64,000 nucleotides of DNA from Kribbella antibiotica (lineage in GTDB: Bacteria > Actinomycetota > Actinomycetes > Propionibacteriales > Kribbellaceae): the NCBI RefSeq assembly GCF_004349055.1, contig NZ_SMKX01000025.1, forward strand, positions 1 through 64,000, given 5' to 3'. Both the position numbers and the translations under genes were made by a program. Shown here one piece after another: positions 1 through 7,627 of this stretch (position 1 is the stretch's first letter; the number at the start of each line of letters is the position of its first letter). The notes beneath the pieces were generated by a model. The model did no database searches and had not been told where the DNA came from. It saw only the letters and a program-made list of their open reading frames with translations.

Positions 1-183
1 GTCGCAGCCCTCCTCCTGGCCCTAGGCCGCCCCGGCCCACCCATCTGGCCCGACATAGACAACGAATGGTCCACCGCCGCCGCCCACCTCTGCCACGCCG
101 CCCAAGTCCCCCTACTCGCCTTCTACATAGCCACCTCCGACCACCTCTACCAACCCCTGCTGGCCAACCCACTGGCCGCCTGA
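1..183 (+). CDS. 3' end of an unknown protein (partial)
   Basis: The first frame of the window is open from base 1 to a TGA at 181-183 and gives 60 residues of a C-terminus with no start in view. The peptide is rich in Leu, Ala and Pro and includes the stretches LALGRPGPPIWPD and VPLLAFYIATSDHLY. I do not recognise the family. The next readable element is a decayed Uma2 gene 45 bp downstream on the same strand. Codon use is GC-rich, as in the rest of the window. Confidence 0.5.
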   Translation, partial: VAALLLALGRPGPPIWPDIDNEWSTAAAHLCHAAQVPLLAFYIATSDHLYQPLLANPLAA

Positions 184-228
184 GACATGCAAAACTAAGC
201 CGCGTACCGGGAGCGGGAAGGACGATCG

Positions 229-601
229 ATGAGCATCGCATTCGTGGGTCATGTCGGGCCGTGGACCATCGAAGACATCGAGGCAATCCCTGGTGGTCAT
301 CGACCGTGCTGCCACAGCAACTGACAACTGGCGATGCCCAAGCGCCGCCGTGCTGCTTGCGGTGGAAATCGTTTCACCTCACACGCAGCCGCAGGATCGG
401 ATCATCAAACCCCAGCTCTACGCCGAAGCGGGTATCCATCACTACTGGCGCCTGGAGCCAGACGGCCACCCGCACCTGATCGCATCCAAGCTCAGCAAGG
501 GCAGGTACCGCCGGACGCTCACAGCGCTCGGGGGAGTGGTCTCCACGATCGAGGCGCCTTACCCGATCCGACTGGACCCGGCTGCTCTCGTCCGGCAATA
601 G
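229..601 (+). pseudogene. Uma2-family endonuclease, internally deleted and frameshifted
   Basis: An ATG at 229 behind GGAAGGA opens with MSIAFVGHVGPWTIED, which looks like the usual N-terminus of Uma2 (PD-(D/E)XK superfamily) proteins. It hits a stop after 31 codons. The C-terminal half of the same family continues in a different frame (readable from about 251 to the TAG at 599-601): VVIDRAATATDNW, then AVEIVSPHTQPQDRIIKPQLY, then HHYWRLEPDG. Uma2 proteins are usually near 190 residues. Here the middle (about 80-100 residues) is missing and the two halves are out of frame. The join lies near 285-300, where family members would have an Ile-Pro-Asp on both sides, which would fit deletion between short identical sequences. 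Probably non-functional; a short 116-residue product from an internal start cannot be excluded. Confidence 0.7.
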
Positions 602-639
602 CCCTGCACAGCTGACCCCGGCTGGTCGACAACTCGCGG

Positions 640-1284
640 TCAGCGGACTCCGCGGGGGCGGAACTGGATGCTGATGCGAGGCCCGATGCGGCCGCTGGCT
701 TTAGGAATGGCGTGCTCCCAGGTGCGTTGGCAGGAACCGCCCATGATGATCAAGTCGCCGTGGCCGAGCGGGTAGCGGATGGTGGAGCTGACCGGGCCGG
801 CCGAATTGCCGGGCCGGGGCCGGAGGGCCAGGACGCGGGGTTCGCCGACGGACAGGATCGCGACCATGGTGTCTTCGTGGTTGCCGCGGCCGATGCGGTC
901 GCCGTGCCAGGCGACGCTGTCGCGGCCGTCGCGGTAGAAGCACAACCCGGCGGTGCGGAACGGCTCGCCGAGCTCTTCGCGGTAGTGCTCGCTCAAAGCG
1001 TCACGAGCCTCGTCAAGGATCGGCACCGGAAGGTCATGACTCTCCTCGTAGAAGCAGAGCAGTCGCGGCACGTCCACCACGCGGTCATACATCTGCCGCC
1101 GCTCAGCGGCCCAGGGAACATCCCGGACCAACCGCTCGAACACCTGGTCCGCGCCGGTCAACCACCCCGGCAACACATCGACCCAAGCGCCCTGCCCAAG
1201 CTCCGCCCGTGTGATTCCATCGAGAGACCCCAACCCGGGATCCTCGAAAGCATCCAGCAACGAGCCCTGAAGATCAGCACCCAT
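640..1284 (-). CDS. AlkB-like Fe(II)/2-oxoglutarate-dependent dioxygenase
   Basis: The 214-residue protein has the AlkB fold signature. The iron ligands are H127 and D129 in WHGD and H191 in TWEHAIPK. The 2-oxoglutarate and fold arginines lie in GPRISIQFR (R203, R209). AlkB enzymes remove methyl groups from N1-methyladenine and N3-methylcytosine in DNA or RNA by oxidative demethylation in the cytoplasm. The length matches bacterial AlkB. Its start is 21 bp from a near-perfect actinobacterial LexA site (1306-1321), so damage induction is likely. It diverges from the peptidase E gene. Substrate specificity cannot be read from sequence, and some family members act on tRNA or proteins. Confidence 0.85.
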   Translation of the reverse strand: MGADLQGSLLDAFEDPGLGSLDGITRAELGQGAWVDVLPGWLTGADQVFERLVRDVPWAAERRQMYDRVVDVPRLLCFYEESHDLPVPILDEARDALSEHYREELGEPFRTAGLCFYRDGRDSVAWHGDRIGRGNHEDTMVAILSVGEPRVLALRPRPGNSAGPVSSTIRYPLGHGDLIIMGGSCQRTWEHAIPKASGRIGPRISIQFRPRGVR

Positions 1285-1305
1285 GCGAGGGACTGTACCT
1301 TAGAT

Positions 1306-1321
1306 TCGAACATATGTTCCC
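1306..1321. promoter_or_regulatory. LexA/SOS box
   Basis: The sequence TCGAACATATGTTCCC matches the mycobacterial/Gram-positive SOS consensus TCGAAC-N4-GTTCGA at all positions of the left half and GTTC of the right half. It lies between the divergent alkB-like gene (start at 1284) and the peptidase E gene (start at 1374), much closer to the former. It probably represses the dioxygenase gene until DNA damage inactivates LexA. Confidence 0.7.
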
Positions 1322-1373
1322 CTCGGATCATGTAACGATGTCTCGTCCGTGGGCCCATCAACCTGGAGGTGCC

Positions 1374-2045
1374 GTGAAGCTTCTGCTCACATCCGGAGGC
1401 GTGTCGAACGACAGCATCCGCGATGCGCTGGTCGATCTGCTGGGCAAGCCGATCTCCGAGTCGCGGGCGCTCTACATCCCGACGGCGCAGTGGGGCCACC
1501 CGATGCTGGGACCCCAGTCCGTACGACGCAGCGTCGTCGGCGAGCCGCCGTTCCACAGGCTGACGAGCCTGGGCTGGGCGTCCTTGGGTGTCCTGGAGCT
1601 AACCGCGCTGCCCACCATCGGCGAGGAGCGGTGGCTGCCGTGGGTCCGAGAGGCCGACGTACTGCTGGTGGACGGTGGTGACGCGACGTACCTGTCGCAC
1701 TGGATGCAACAGTCGGGGCTGGTCGACGTCATCCCGACGCTATCCGAGACGGTCTGGGTGGGGATGAGCGCCGGCAGCATGGTTCTGACACCGCGGATCG
1801 GTGACGACTTCGTCAGCTGGCCGGACGCGCCGGACGACCGCACGCTCAGCGTCGTCGACTTCTCGATCTACCCGCATCTGGACCACGAGCAGATGCCCGA
1901 CAACACCCTGGCCAACGCAGAGAGCTGGGCCGCCGACATCGCCGGTCCTGCCTACGCCATCGACGACGAGACCGCCATCAAAGTGACCGGCGGCGGCACC
2001 GTCGAGATCATCTCCGAAGGCCACTGGAAGGCCTTCCCCGCCTAG
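1374..2045 (+). CDS. Peptidase E-like (S51) protein
   Basis: This 223-residue protein resembles aspartyl dipeptidase E, a serine peptidase with a class-I glutamine amidotransferase-like fold that cleaves Asp-X dipeptides in the cytoplasm. The nucleophile elbow is GMSAGS (Ser132), preceded by the conserved LLVDGGDATYLSHW segment at about 98-110. I chose the GTG at 1374 because GGAGGT lies just upstream at 1365-1370 and homology begins at KLLLTSGG. An in-frame ATG at 1338 would add 12 residues without a clear ribosome site. It shares the upstream region with the alkB-like gene, so it may feel the SOS box, but that is uncertain. Confidence 0.75.
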   Translation: MKLLLTSGGVSNDSIRDALVDLLGKPISESRALYIPTAQWGHPMLGPQSVRRSVVGEPPFHRLTSLGWASLGVLELTALPTIGEERWLPWVREADVLLVDGGDATYLSHWMQQSGLVDVIPTLSETVWVGMSAGSMVLTPRIGDDFVSWPDAPDDRTLSVVDFSIYPHLDHEQMPDNTLANAESWAADIAGPAYAIDDETAIKVTGGGTVEIISEGHWKAFPA

Positions 2046-2060
2046 CCGCCGACTGCTAAC

Positions 2061-2384
2061 TCACTGGAACGGCCGGACCTCGATCTTGCGGTCGCAGACC
2101 TTCGAAGCCTCGGTGGCCAGCTTGAGTGCTGCATCCAGGTCAGGCGCTTCCCACACCCAGACACCGGCCAGATACTCCTTCGACTCCACGAAAGGCCCGT
2201 CGCTCAGCACTGCCTGCTCGCCACGGTTGTCGATCACCGTTGCCGCGCTCGTGTCGGCGAGGCCGCCCGCGAAGACCCAGTAGCCCTCGGCGACCAGCCG
2301 CTCGTTGAACTCGCTGATGGCAGCCTGCCGGTCCGTGCTGCCGGGGTTGGCTTTGTCGTCGATCACGGAAACCAGAAACTGCAT
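2061..2384 (-). CDS. YciI-family protein
   Basis: A 107-residue single-domain protein starts MQFLVSVIDDKAN and carries the pattern of actinobacterial YciI/PhnB-type proteins: GYWVFAGGL, then DGPFVESKEYLAGVWV, then ending KIEVRPF. YciI domains are ferredoxin-like with a catalytic-looking His/Asp pair; functions include chlorocatechol-type dehydrochlorination, and most members are uncharacterised. It is frequently encoded beside ECF sigma factors, but none is seen here. GGAGGAGATGAG upstream of the ATG supports the start. It is convergent with peptidase E and divergent from the VOC gene. Confidence 0.8.
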   Translation of the reverse strand: MQFLVSVIDDKANPGSTDRQAAISEFNERLVAEGYWVFAGGLADTSAATVIDNRGEQAVLSDGPFVESKEYLAGVWVWEAPDLDAALKLATEASKVCDRKIEVRPFQ

Positions 2385-2458
2385 CCGAAACTCATCTCCT
2401 CCGGGTGTCCTGTGGGGAACAATAAGCCAGCGTTCTCACTTCGACCCGGAGGTCCATC

Positions 2459-2848
2459 ATGGCCAGCAAGCTCACCGAGTTGGCGATCGACTGTGCCGAC
2501 CCGGGCGCGTTGTCCCGCTTCTGGTGCGCAGTCCTCGACTACGAGGTGCAACTCGTCGAGGAAGACCTCATCACGATCGGTTCCCCGGCAGTCCCCGAAG
2601 GCCGGAACCGCCCCGGCCCGCTGCCGCCCACGCTGACCTTCGTCTACGTCCCCGAAGCGAAGACGGTCAAGAACCGCATCCACCTCGACGTCAATCCCAC
2701 CGATCGCGACCAGGACGACGAGGTCCGCCGCCTGATCGACCTAGGTGCGCGCCCCGCCGACGTGGGCCAAGGCAACGACGCGACCTGGGTTGTCCTCGTG
2801 GACCCCGAGGACAACGAGTTCTGCGTCCTCGCAGGCCGCCACCCGTGA
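2459..2848 (+). CDS. VOC-family (glyoxalase-like) protein
   Basis: The 129-residue protein has one glyoxalase/bleomycin-resistance (VOC) unit of the actinobacterial type: LAIDCADPGALSRFW at the N-terminus, NRIHLDV in the middle (His likely metal-binding or structural), and WVVLVDPEDNEFCVL near the end. VOC proteins form metal-dependent lyases, isomerases, dioxygenases or antibiotic-binding proteins. The specific reaction cannot be deduced. GGAGG at 2450-2454 supports the ATG at 2459. Its stop overlaps the start of the amidohydrolase (GTGA), so the two are translationally coupled. Confidence 0.8.
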   Translation: MASKLTELAIDCADPGALSRFWCAVLDYEVQLVEEDLITIGSPAVPEGRNRPGPLPPTLTFVYVPEAKTVKNRIHLDVNPTDRDQDDEVRRLIDLGARPADVGQGNDATWVVLVDPEDNEFCVLAGRHP

Positions 2849-4221
2849 GCACCTCTGGGAAGGTGCTGATCCGCAACGTCGACGTCCTGCTCGTCCCCTC
2901 GACTGGTGAATGCATCATCGCCACCGCCCAGGACATCCACCTGGCTGACTCGCTCATCACCGCCATCGTCCCCACCGGCACCAAGCCGCCCGAACCACCC
3001 CAAACAGCCGGTACGACGCCAGTCGCGCCCGTCGAGGCAATCGACGGCACCGGCCTGCTCGCCGTACCGGGCCTGATCAACTCGCACACGCATAGCCCGA
3101 TGGTGATGATGCGCGGTGCCGCCGAGGATCTGTCGATCGACGACTGGTTCAACCAGCGCATCTGGCCGATGGAGGTGAACCTGACCCCCGAACGCGTTCG
3201 CGTCGGCGCCCGCCTGGCCTGCGCCGAGATGCTGCTCGCCGGAGTGACCACCTTCGTCGATCACTACTTCCACGCCGACCAGATCGCCCAGGCCGCCATC
3301 GAGTCCGGCATCCGCGCCGACCTCGCTCCGACGTACTTCTCCTCAGTTGGCCCCGAAGGCATCGACGCAGCGATCGCCACCACCCGCGACCTCGCCACCC
3401 TGCACCCGCGCATCACCGCCAGCCTCGGCCCGCACGCGACCTACACGGTCTCGGACGACGACCTCCGCCGTACCGCAGATGTCGCCCGCGCCGAAGGCCT
3501 CCGCATCCACCTGCACGCCGCTGAGACCGAGGCCCAAACCCAAGCCTCCGTCGACAAACACGGCGCCACCCCGATCGAGATCCTCGACCGCACCGGCGTC
3601 CTCGACGCAGGCGCCCTCATCGCCCACGGCTGCGGCATCCGGGCCACCGACCTGCCCATCCTGCAGCGCTACGCCGACCGCACCGCGGTCGCCACCTGCC
3701 CCAAGGTCTACCTAAAACTTGCCATGGGCAACGGAACGCCCATCAAGCAACTCCAGGAAGCCGGCATCCCCATCGGCATCGGCACCGACGGCGCAGCAGT
3801 CCACAACACCCTCGACGTCTGGGAATCCCTCCGCCTGCTGGCCCTCACCCAAAAACACCAGCAAAACAACGCCGAATCCATGCCGCTGTCCGAAACCCTC
3901 CGCCTAGCCACCCGCGCCAGCGCCGCCGCAGCCGGGCAGCCCCACTCCCTAGGCGCCCTAGAACCGGGCCGCCAAGCCGACATCACCCTCCTAGACCTCT
4001 CCGCTCCCCACAACCAACCCCTGCACGACCCTCGAGCAGCCCTCGTCTACTCCGTCCGAGCCTCCGACGTCCACACAGTCCTGGTCGCCGGCGAAGTAGT
4101 AGTCCGCAACCGCCAGCTAACCAAACTCAACCTCCCCGAAGTCCTAGCCGAAGCCAGCGCTCTAGCCCACACCCTGGTCGACCTGAGCAACGGCGGCACC
4201 ATCCAGCACTACGCCCCCTGA
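2845..4221 (+). CDS. Amidohydrolase of the SAH/MTA/chlorohydrolase deaminase group
   Basis: This 458-residue metal-dependent amidohydrolase belongs to the group with methylthioadenosine/S-adenosylhomocysteine deaminase and triazine hydrolases. Metal ligands visible are H81 and H83 (NSHTHSP), H224 in HAAET with E227, H261 (AHGCG) and D315 (GTDGAA). This is the mononuclear subtype III pattern, which deaminates purine-like or triazine-like rings. The GTG at 2845 overlaps the VOC stop as GTGA and gives the expected short beta-sandwich lead-in (KVLIRNVDVLL). The C-terminal part returns to the composite domain (GRQADITLLDL). Substrate is unknown; an adenosine-like compound is the best family guess. 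Confidence 0.8.
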   Translation: MSTSGKVLIRNVDVLLVPSTGECIIATAQDIHLADSLITAIVPTGTKPPEPPQTAGTTPVAPVEAIDGTGLLAVPGLINSHTHSPMVMMRGAAEDLSIDDWFNQRIWPMEVNLTPERVRVGARLACAEMLLAGVTTFVDHYFHADQIAQAAIESGIRADLAPTYFSSVGPEGIDAAIATTRDLATLHPRITASLGPHATYTVSDDDLRRTADVARAEGLRIHLHAAETEAQTQASVDKHGATPIEILDRTGVLDAGALIAHGCGIRATDLPILQRYADRTAVATCPKVYLKLAMGNGTPIKQLQEAGIPIGIGTDGAAVHNTLDVWESLRLLALTQKHQQNNAESMPLSETLRLATRASAAAAGQPHSLGALEPGRQADITLLDLSAPHNQPLHDPRAALVYSVRASDVHTVLVAGEVVVRNRQLTKLNLPEVLAEASALAHTLVDLSNGGTIQHYAP

Positions 4222-4283
4222 CCCCGCCACAGTCCGGGCGTCAGCGCCCGCCTTGAGCCCCCACCAGGCATCAACGCAGACCG

Positions 4284-4382
4284 CAGATGACTGAACGGTG
4301 CTCAAGGCCTCGCCTCGGTGGCACCTTGTGTCCGCATCAGTCATTTCTGCGGGCTCCAGATGACTGAACGGTGCTCAAGGCC
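4284..4382. repeat. 26-bp direct repeat pair with an internal inverted repeat
   Basis: An identical 26-bp sequence beginning CAGATGACTGAACGG occurs at 4284-4309 and again at 4357-4382. Between them, TCAGTCATTTCTGCG (4338-4352) is the inverse complement of CGCAGATGACTGA (4283-4295), apart from two extra bases. The first copy can therefore fold on the spacer. The element fills the gap between the amidohydrolase and the convergent subtilase gene. I see no reading frame in it. It could be a non-coding RNA, a repeat-element remnant or a complex terminator. Confidence 0.6.
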
Positions 4383-4419
4383 GCCCGTCTTCACTTGTGA
4401 TGGGCCGGACATGCGTGTA

Positions 4420-4441
4420 CCCCGGCCATGATCGGCCGGGG
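4420..4441. terminator. Hairpin terminator, probably for the subtilase gene
   Basis: Perfect 8-bp arms CCCCGGCC and GGCCGGGG enclose the loop ATGATC. The hairpin lies 30 bp past the stop of the minus-strand subtilase gene and about 200 bp past the amidohydrolase. There is no T-run, as is usual in actinobacteria. Confidence 0.6.
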
Positions 4442-4471
4442 CACACTCACATCAGCTGTGGATCCTGTGGA

Positions 4472-7333
4472 TCAGGTGATCGTGAGGGTCCGGATGGCGC
4501 TGTAGGCCAGGGTGTGGTCGCCGTCGCTCGGGAAGTAGACGCGGTAGGCGATCTTGCCCTTGGCGGTCGGCTTGATGCCGAACGCGTAGGCGCCGGTGGA
4601 GCCCAGCTTGGCCGAGCCGGCTGCGGTCCACGTCTTGCCGACGAGGCGCTGCAGCTGGACGGACTTGCCGGAGTGCGCCGGGTTGATAACCCCGCTGAGC
4701 TTGGTCGACGAGCCCAGCTTGATCGACGACGGCGACAGCGTCGACGAGATGGTCGGTGTGACCAGGACGGTGATGTCGTTGGTCCGCGTACCCATCAGGT
4801 CACCGTTGCCGGCGAAGGTCAGCATGTAGACCGCCGAGTAGCCCGGCTTGAAGGTGTAGCTGACCGTGCCCGTCGAGGACGAGCCCAGCGTGGCCAGCAA
4901 CTTGAACGCCGTCCCGTTCGCCGGCCGCGAGTAGAGGCTCATCGGCAGCGTCGGGTACGCCTTGCCGTCGATCCCCAGCGTGCTGCCCTTCAGCGTGATC
5001 GTCCCGCCGATGTTCAGCTTCGCGGCGGTCGTCGAGATCCCCGACTTCATGCCCTTCAGCTGCGTCGAGTTCCGCGCACTGACCTTGCCGGACCGATCCT
5101 TGGCCCAGGCGGCGTAGGTGTAGGTCACTCCCTGGGGGAGCCCGACATTCTGGAAACTCGACGCCGTCCCGGAGTAGACCAGGGTTCCGCTCGTCAACGT
5201 CGGTACCGAGGTGCCGTTGAACCGCCGCACGATGATCTGGTCGAGGTCACCGAGTGCCGGGATCTTCCACGACAGGTTCGCCTTCTGGAACGACCCAGTC
5301 GCGTCGAACGCCCCAACCGCTGCCGGCGCCAGATCGACCGTCGAGAACACACTGCTGAACGGCGCCAGCGCCGTACCGCCGGTCTCCTGCACACCACTCA
5401 CAACAATCCGGTACGGCGAGTTGTCGAGCAACGCGGCCGTCGGAGTCAGCGTGACCGTCCGAGTGTCCTCGGCGTACGCCGGTGTCGTCGCGACGACTGC
5501 ACCGGTCTTGCCGTTGACGAGCTGAACCGTCTGGTCGGTCACCGTCGCCGCGTCAACCGGCCGAGCGAACGTCACCGCGGGCTTGACCCCGACCGGCTGT
5601 CCGAGCGAGAGGTTGTTCGGCGTCGCATTGGTCACCGGGTAATCGGTGCCAGCGGCGCTGCCAGCGGTGCCGGCTTCGACCTTGACCGAGTAGGCCCGAG
5701 CATCACGAGTGCCGTTGGAGTTGCGCACCGCAATGTAGGTGTCGCCCTCCAACGCACTGACATTGGTTGCCGCGGTCAGCGGCGCCCAGATGGGGTTGCC
5801 GTCGCCGTCCGCGTCCGGATAGGCATTCTCGGCAGCGCCGATCGCCTGCAGCTGGCTGTTGTACACGTCGACTCGCGGTGCGAAGTTGGCCCAGCGCACG
5901 GACTCGTCGAACTTCGGCCCGGTCACGGAGATCCGCAGGTTCCGCGCGGCGGCTGAGCTCACCTTGTACCAGTCGACGTCACCTTCGGTCACGGTCGAGC
6001 CGGCGGCTGTCGTGGTGACAACGGTCGCCCGCGCCGGCTGGTCGTTGTTGTCTGCGGCGGCGACGGGGAAGTCTGTCGTCCACCGGCCGCCGAGTGCGCC
6101 GTACGCGTCAAGGACGCCGGCGCCGTAGAACTTGTCGGCACCACGCGGGCCGGCGTCCCGGGCAGCCGACTTGATCCGGGCCTTGATCTGGTCCGGCGTG
6201 AGGGTCGGCCACTTGTTCTTGATCAGGGCCGCGATGCCGGACACGATCGGCGCCGAGCACGAGGTACCGGTGCAGTACCAGTAAGGCACGTTCTGCGGAG
6301 GGGTCATCGACCGAACACCGGTGCTGAGGATGTCGGTGCCCGGTGCCGCGACATCCACCCAGTCGCCGTACGAGCTGAAGCCGACGAGGTTGCCGCCGGG
6401 GTCCGTCGCGCCGACGGTGATGACCTCGGGGTAGGCCGCAGGGTACCGCGGAAGCCCGAGGCCCTGGTTGCCAGCAGCAACCACTATGGTCACGCCCTTG
6501 GCGACCGCACGCTTGACGGCGTCGTGCATGATCGTGCTGTCGGTGCCACCGCTCAGCGACATGTTGATCACCTTGGCGCCATGCGCAACGGCCCAGTCGA
6601 TGCCCTCGACGACGTCAAGGTCGTCACCGCTGCCGTCGGCGCGCAGCACCTTGACCGGCATCGCCTTGACGTTCCAGCCGATACCGGCGACGCCCGCCTT
6701 GTTGTTCGCGGCGGCGGCGATGATGCCCAGCGTCATGGTGCCGTGACCGTTGTCGTCGATCGGACCACGGTTCGGCGAGGTGGTGTTGACACCGGGAACC
6801 AGGTGCCCCACCAGATCCGGGTGACCGGCGTCGACACCCGTGTCCAGGACGGCGACAACCTGACTGCCGGTCGTCTTCGACACGTCCCAGGCCTGCGGCA
6901 TCCGGATCGTGTTGAGGTAAACCTTCTGGTCCTCGTCGTAGTACGAGTCGTTCGGGATGGCGTCGATGTGCCGGATGTAGTTCAGGGAGGCCAGCTCGAC
7001 AGTCGGGTCCGCCTTGGCCTTCTTCAGCAGTTCGGCTGCCGAGTCGGTGCCGGTCACCTTCACGATGTTCGGCGTCAGCGATGCCTCACCGGATGCGCGG
7101 AACCGCGACAGCGCGGCGGTCCGGGCCTTGCTCGTCGCACCCGGCTTGAACTTGACGATGACCTGGTTCGGCTGGAACTCGGTCTTGGCGGTCTGTGCAC
7201 GGGACGTGAAAGCGGGCCGGTACGGCCCCGGCTCGGCCGCGTTGCCGGCAGAACCGGTCAGGACGACCAGCGAGCCGGCGATCATCGCCGCAGGAACGCC
7301 TACGCGCACCAAATGGGCAGGGCGGAACTTCAA
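4472..7333 (-). CDS. Secreted subtilisin-like (S8) protease with C-terminal Ig-like domains
   Basis: The 953-residue preproprotein has a Sec signal at about 1-33, an inhibitor-I9-like propeptide (QVIVKFKPGA), and an S8 catalytic domain at about 150-410. The triad is Asp164 (AVLDTGVD), His197 (NGHGTM) and Ser358 (GTSCSAP, a variant of GTSMSAP). After the protease come a PPC-like segment, an SbsA-type Ig-like domain (about 570-670), a fibronectin-like part and repeated Ig-like modules to the C-terminus. It acts outside the cell. The start is TTG, preceded by a G-rich run, and is needed to give a positive n-region. No Met codon precedes residue 17. It diverges from the RHS gene across a 294-bp gap in which I see no convincing operator. 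Confidence 0.9.
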   Translation of the reverse strand: MKFRPAHLVRVGVPAAMIAGSLVVLTGSAGNAAEPGPYRPAFTSRAQTAKTEFQPNQVIVKFKPGATSKARTAALSRFRASGEASLTPNIVKVTGTDSAAELLKKAKADPTVELASLNYIRHIDAIPNDSYYDEDQKVYLNTIRMPQAWDVSKTTGSQVVAVLDTGVDAGHPDLVGHLVPGVNTTSPNRGPIDDNGHGTMTLGIIAAAANNKAGVAGIGWNVKAMPVKVLRADGSGDDLDVVEGIDWAVAHGAKVINMSLSGGTDSTIMHDAVKRAVAKGVTIVVAAGNQGLGLPRYPAAYPEVITVGATDPGGNLVGFSSYGDWVDVAAPGTDILSTGVRSMTPPQNVPYWYCTGTSCSAPIVSGIAALIKNKWPTLTPDQIKARIKSAARDAGPRGADKFYGAGVLDAYGALGGRWTTDFPVAAADNNDQPARATVVTTTAAGSTVTEGDVDWYKVSSAAARNLRISVTGPKFDESVRWANFAPRVDVYNSQLQAIGAAENAYPDADGDGNPIWAPLTAATNVSALEGDTYIAVRNSNGTRDARAYSVKVEAGTAGSAAGTDYPVTNATPNNLSLGQPVGVKPAVTFARPVDAATVTDQTVQLVNGKTGAVVATTPAYAEDTRTVTLTPTAALLDNSPYRIVVSGVQETGGTALAPFSSVFSTVDLAPAAVGAFDATGSFQKANLSWKIPALGDLDQIIVRRFNGTSVPTLTSGTLVYSGTASSFQNVGLPQGVTYTYAAWAKDRSGKVSARNSTQLKGMKSGISTTAAKLNIGGTITLKGSTLGIDGKAYPTLPMSLYSRPANGTAFKLLATLGSSSTGTVSYTFKPGYSAVYMLTFAGNGDLMGTRTNDITVLVTPTISSTLSPSSIKLGSSTKLSGVINPAHSGKSVQLQRLVGKTWTAAGSAKLGSTGAYAFGIKPTAKGKIAYRVYFPSDGDHTLAYSAIRTLTIT

Positions 7334-7627
7334 GGGGACCCCCCCAAGGGTCTCAGAGTGTCAGTGACCGGAGTATCGCAGGATTTCGGTCCACTCCGCC
7401 TGCCTGCTGTGATGTCAAAACGCGCAACCCGGGTGTAGGCCACGCCAAGCCGGGGAAAATCGAGCCTTCGCCCGATCCGGACGTATCTATTCGTCGCCGA
7501 TGGGTTCTGCAGCTTGATGCAAAAGAAGTAACGGAGCGATTGCGCGTAGCGATGAGCGGGTCGCTGGCCAGCTCTGCGATTGCCCGTCGCAGTTGCCGTC
7601 CCAGGTCAGCGTGAGCTGGGGAGTCAT

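Noticed and set aside
4283..4382. Possible insertion-sequence ends
   Set aside because: The matching 26-mers are direct, not terminal inverted repeats, and only 73 bp apart with no transposase in or near them.
4397..5956. Long open frame of 519 codons on the plus strand
   Set aside because: It is antisense to the subtilase gene, Arg/Asp/Val-rich with no domain, and arises from the GC-rich third positions of the real minus-strand gene.
4472..7333. GTSCSAP instead of GTSMSAP taken as a broken catalytic site
   Set aside because: The nucleophile Ser of GTS is intact and Asp164 and His197 are present. Met to Cys at the next position is a tolerated variation.
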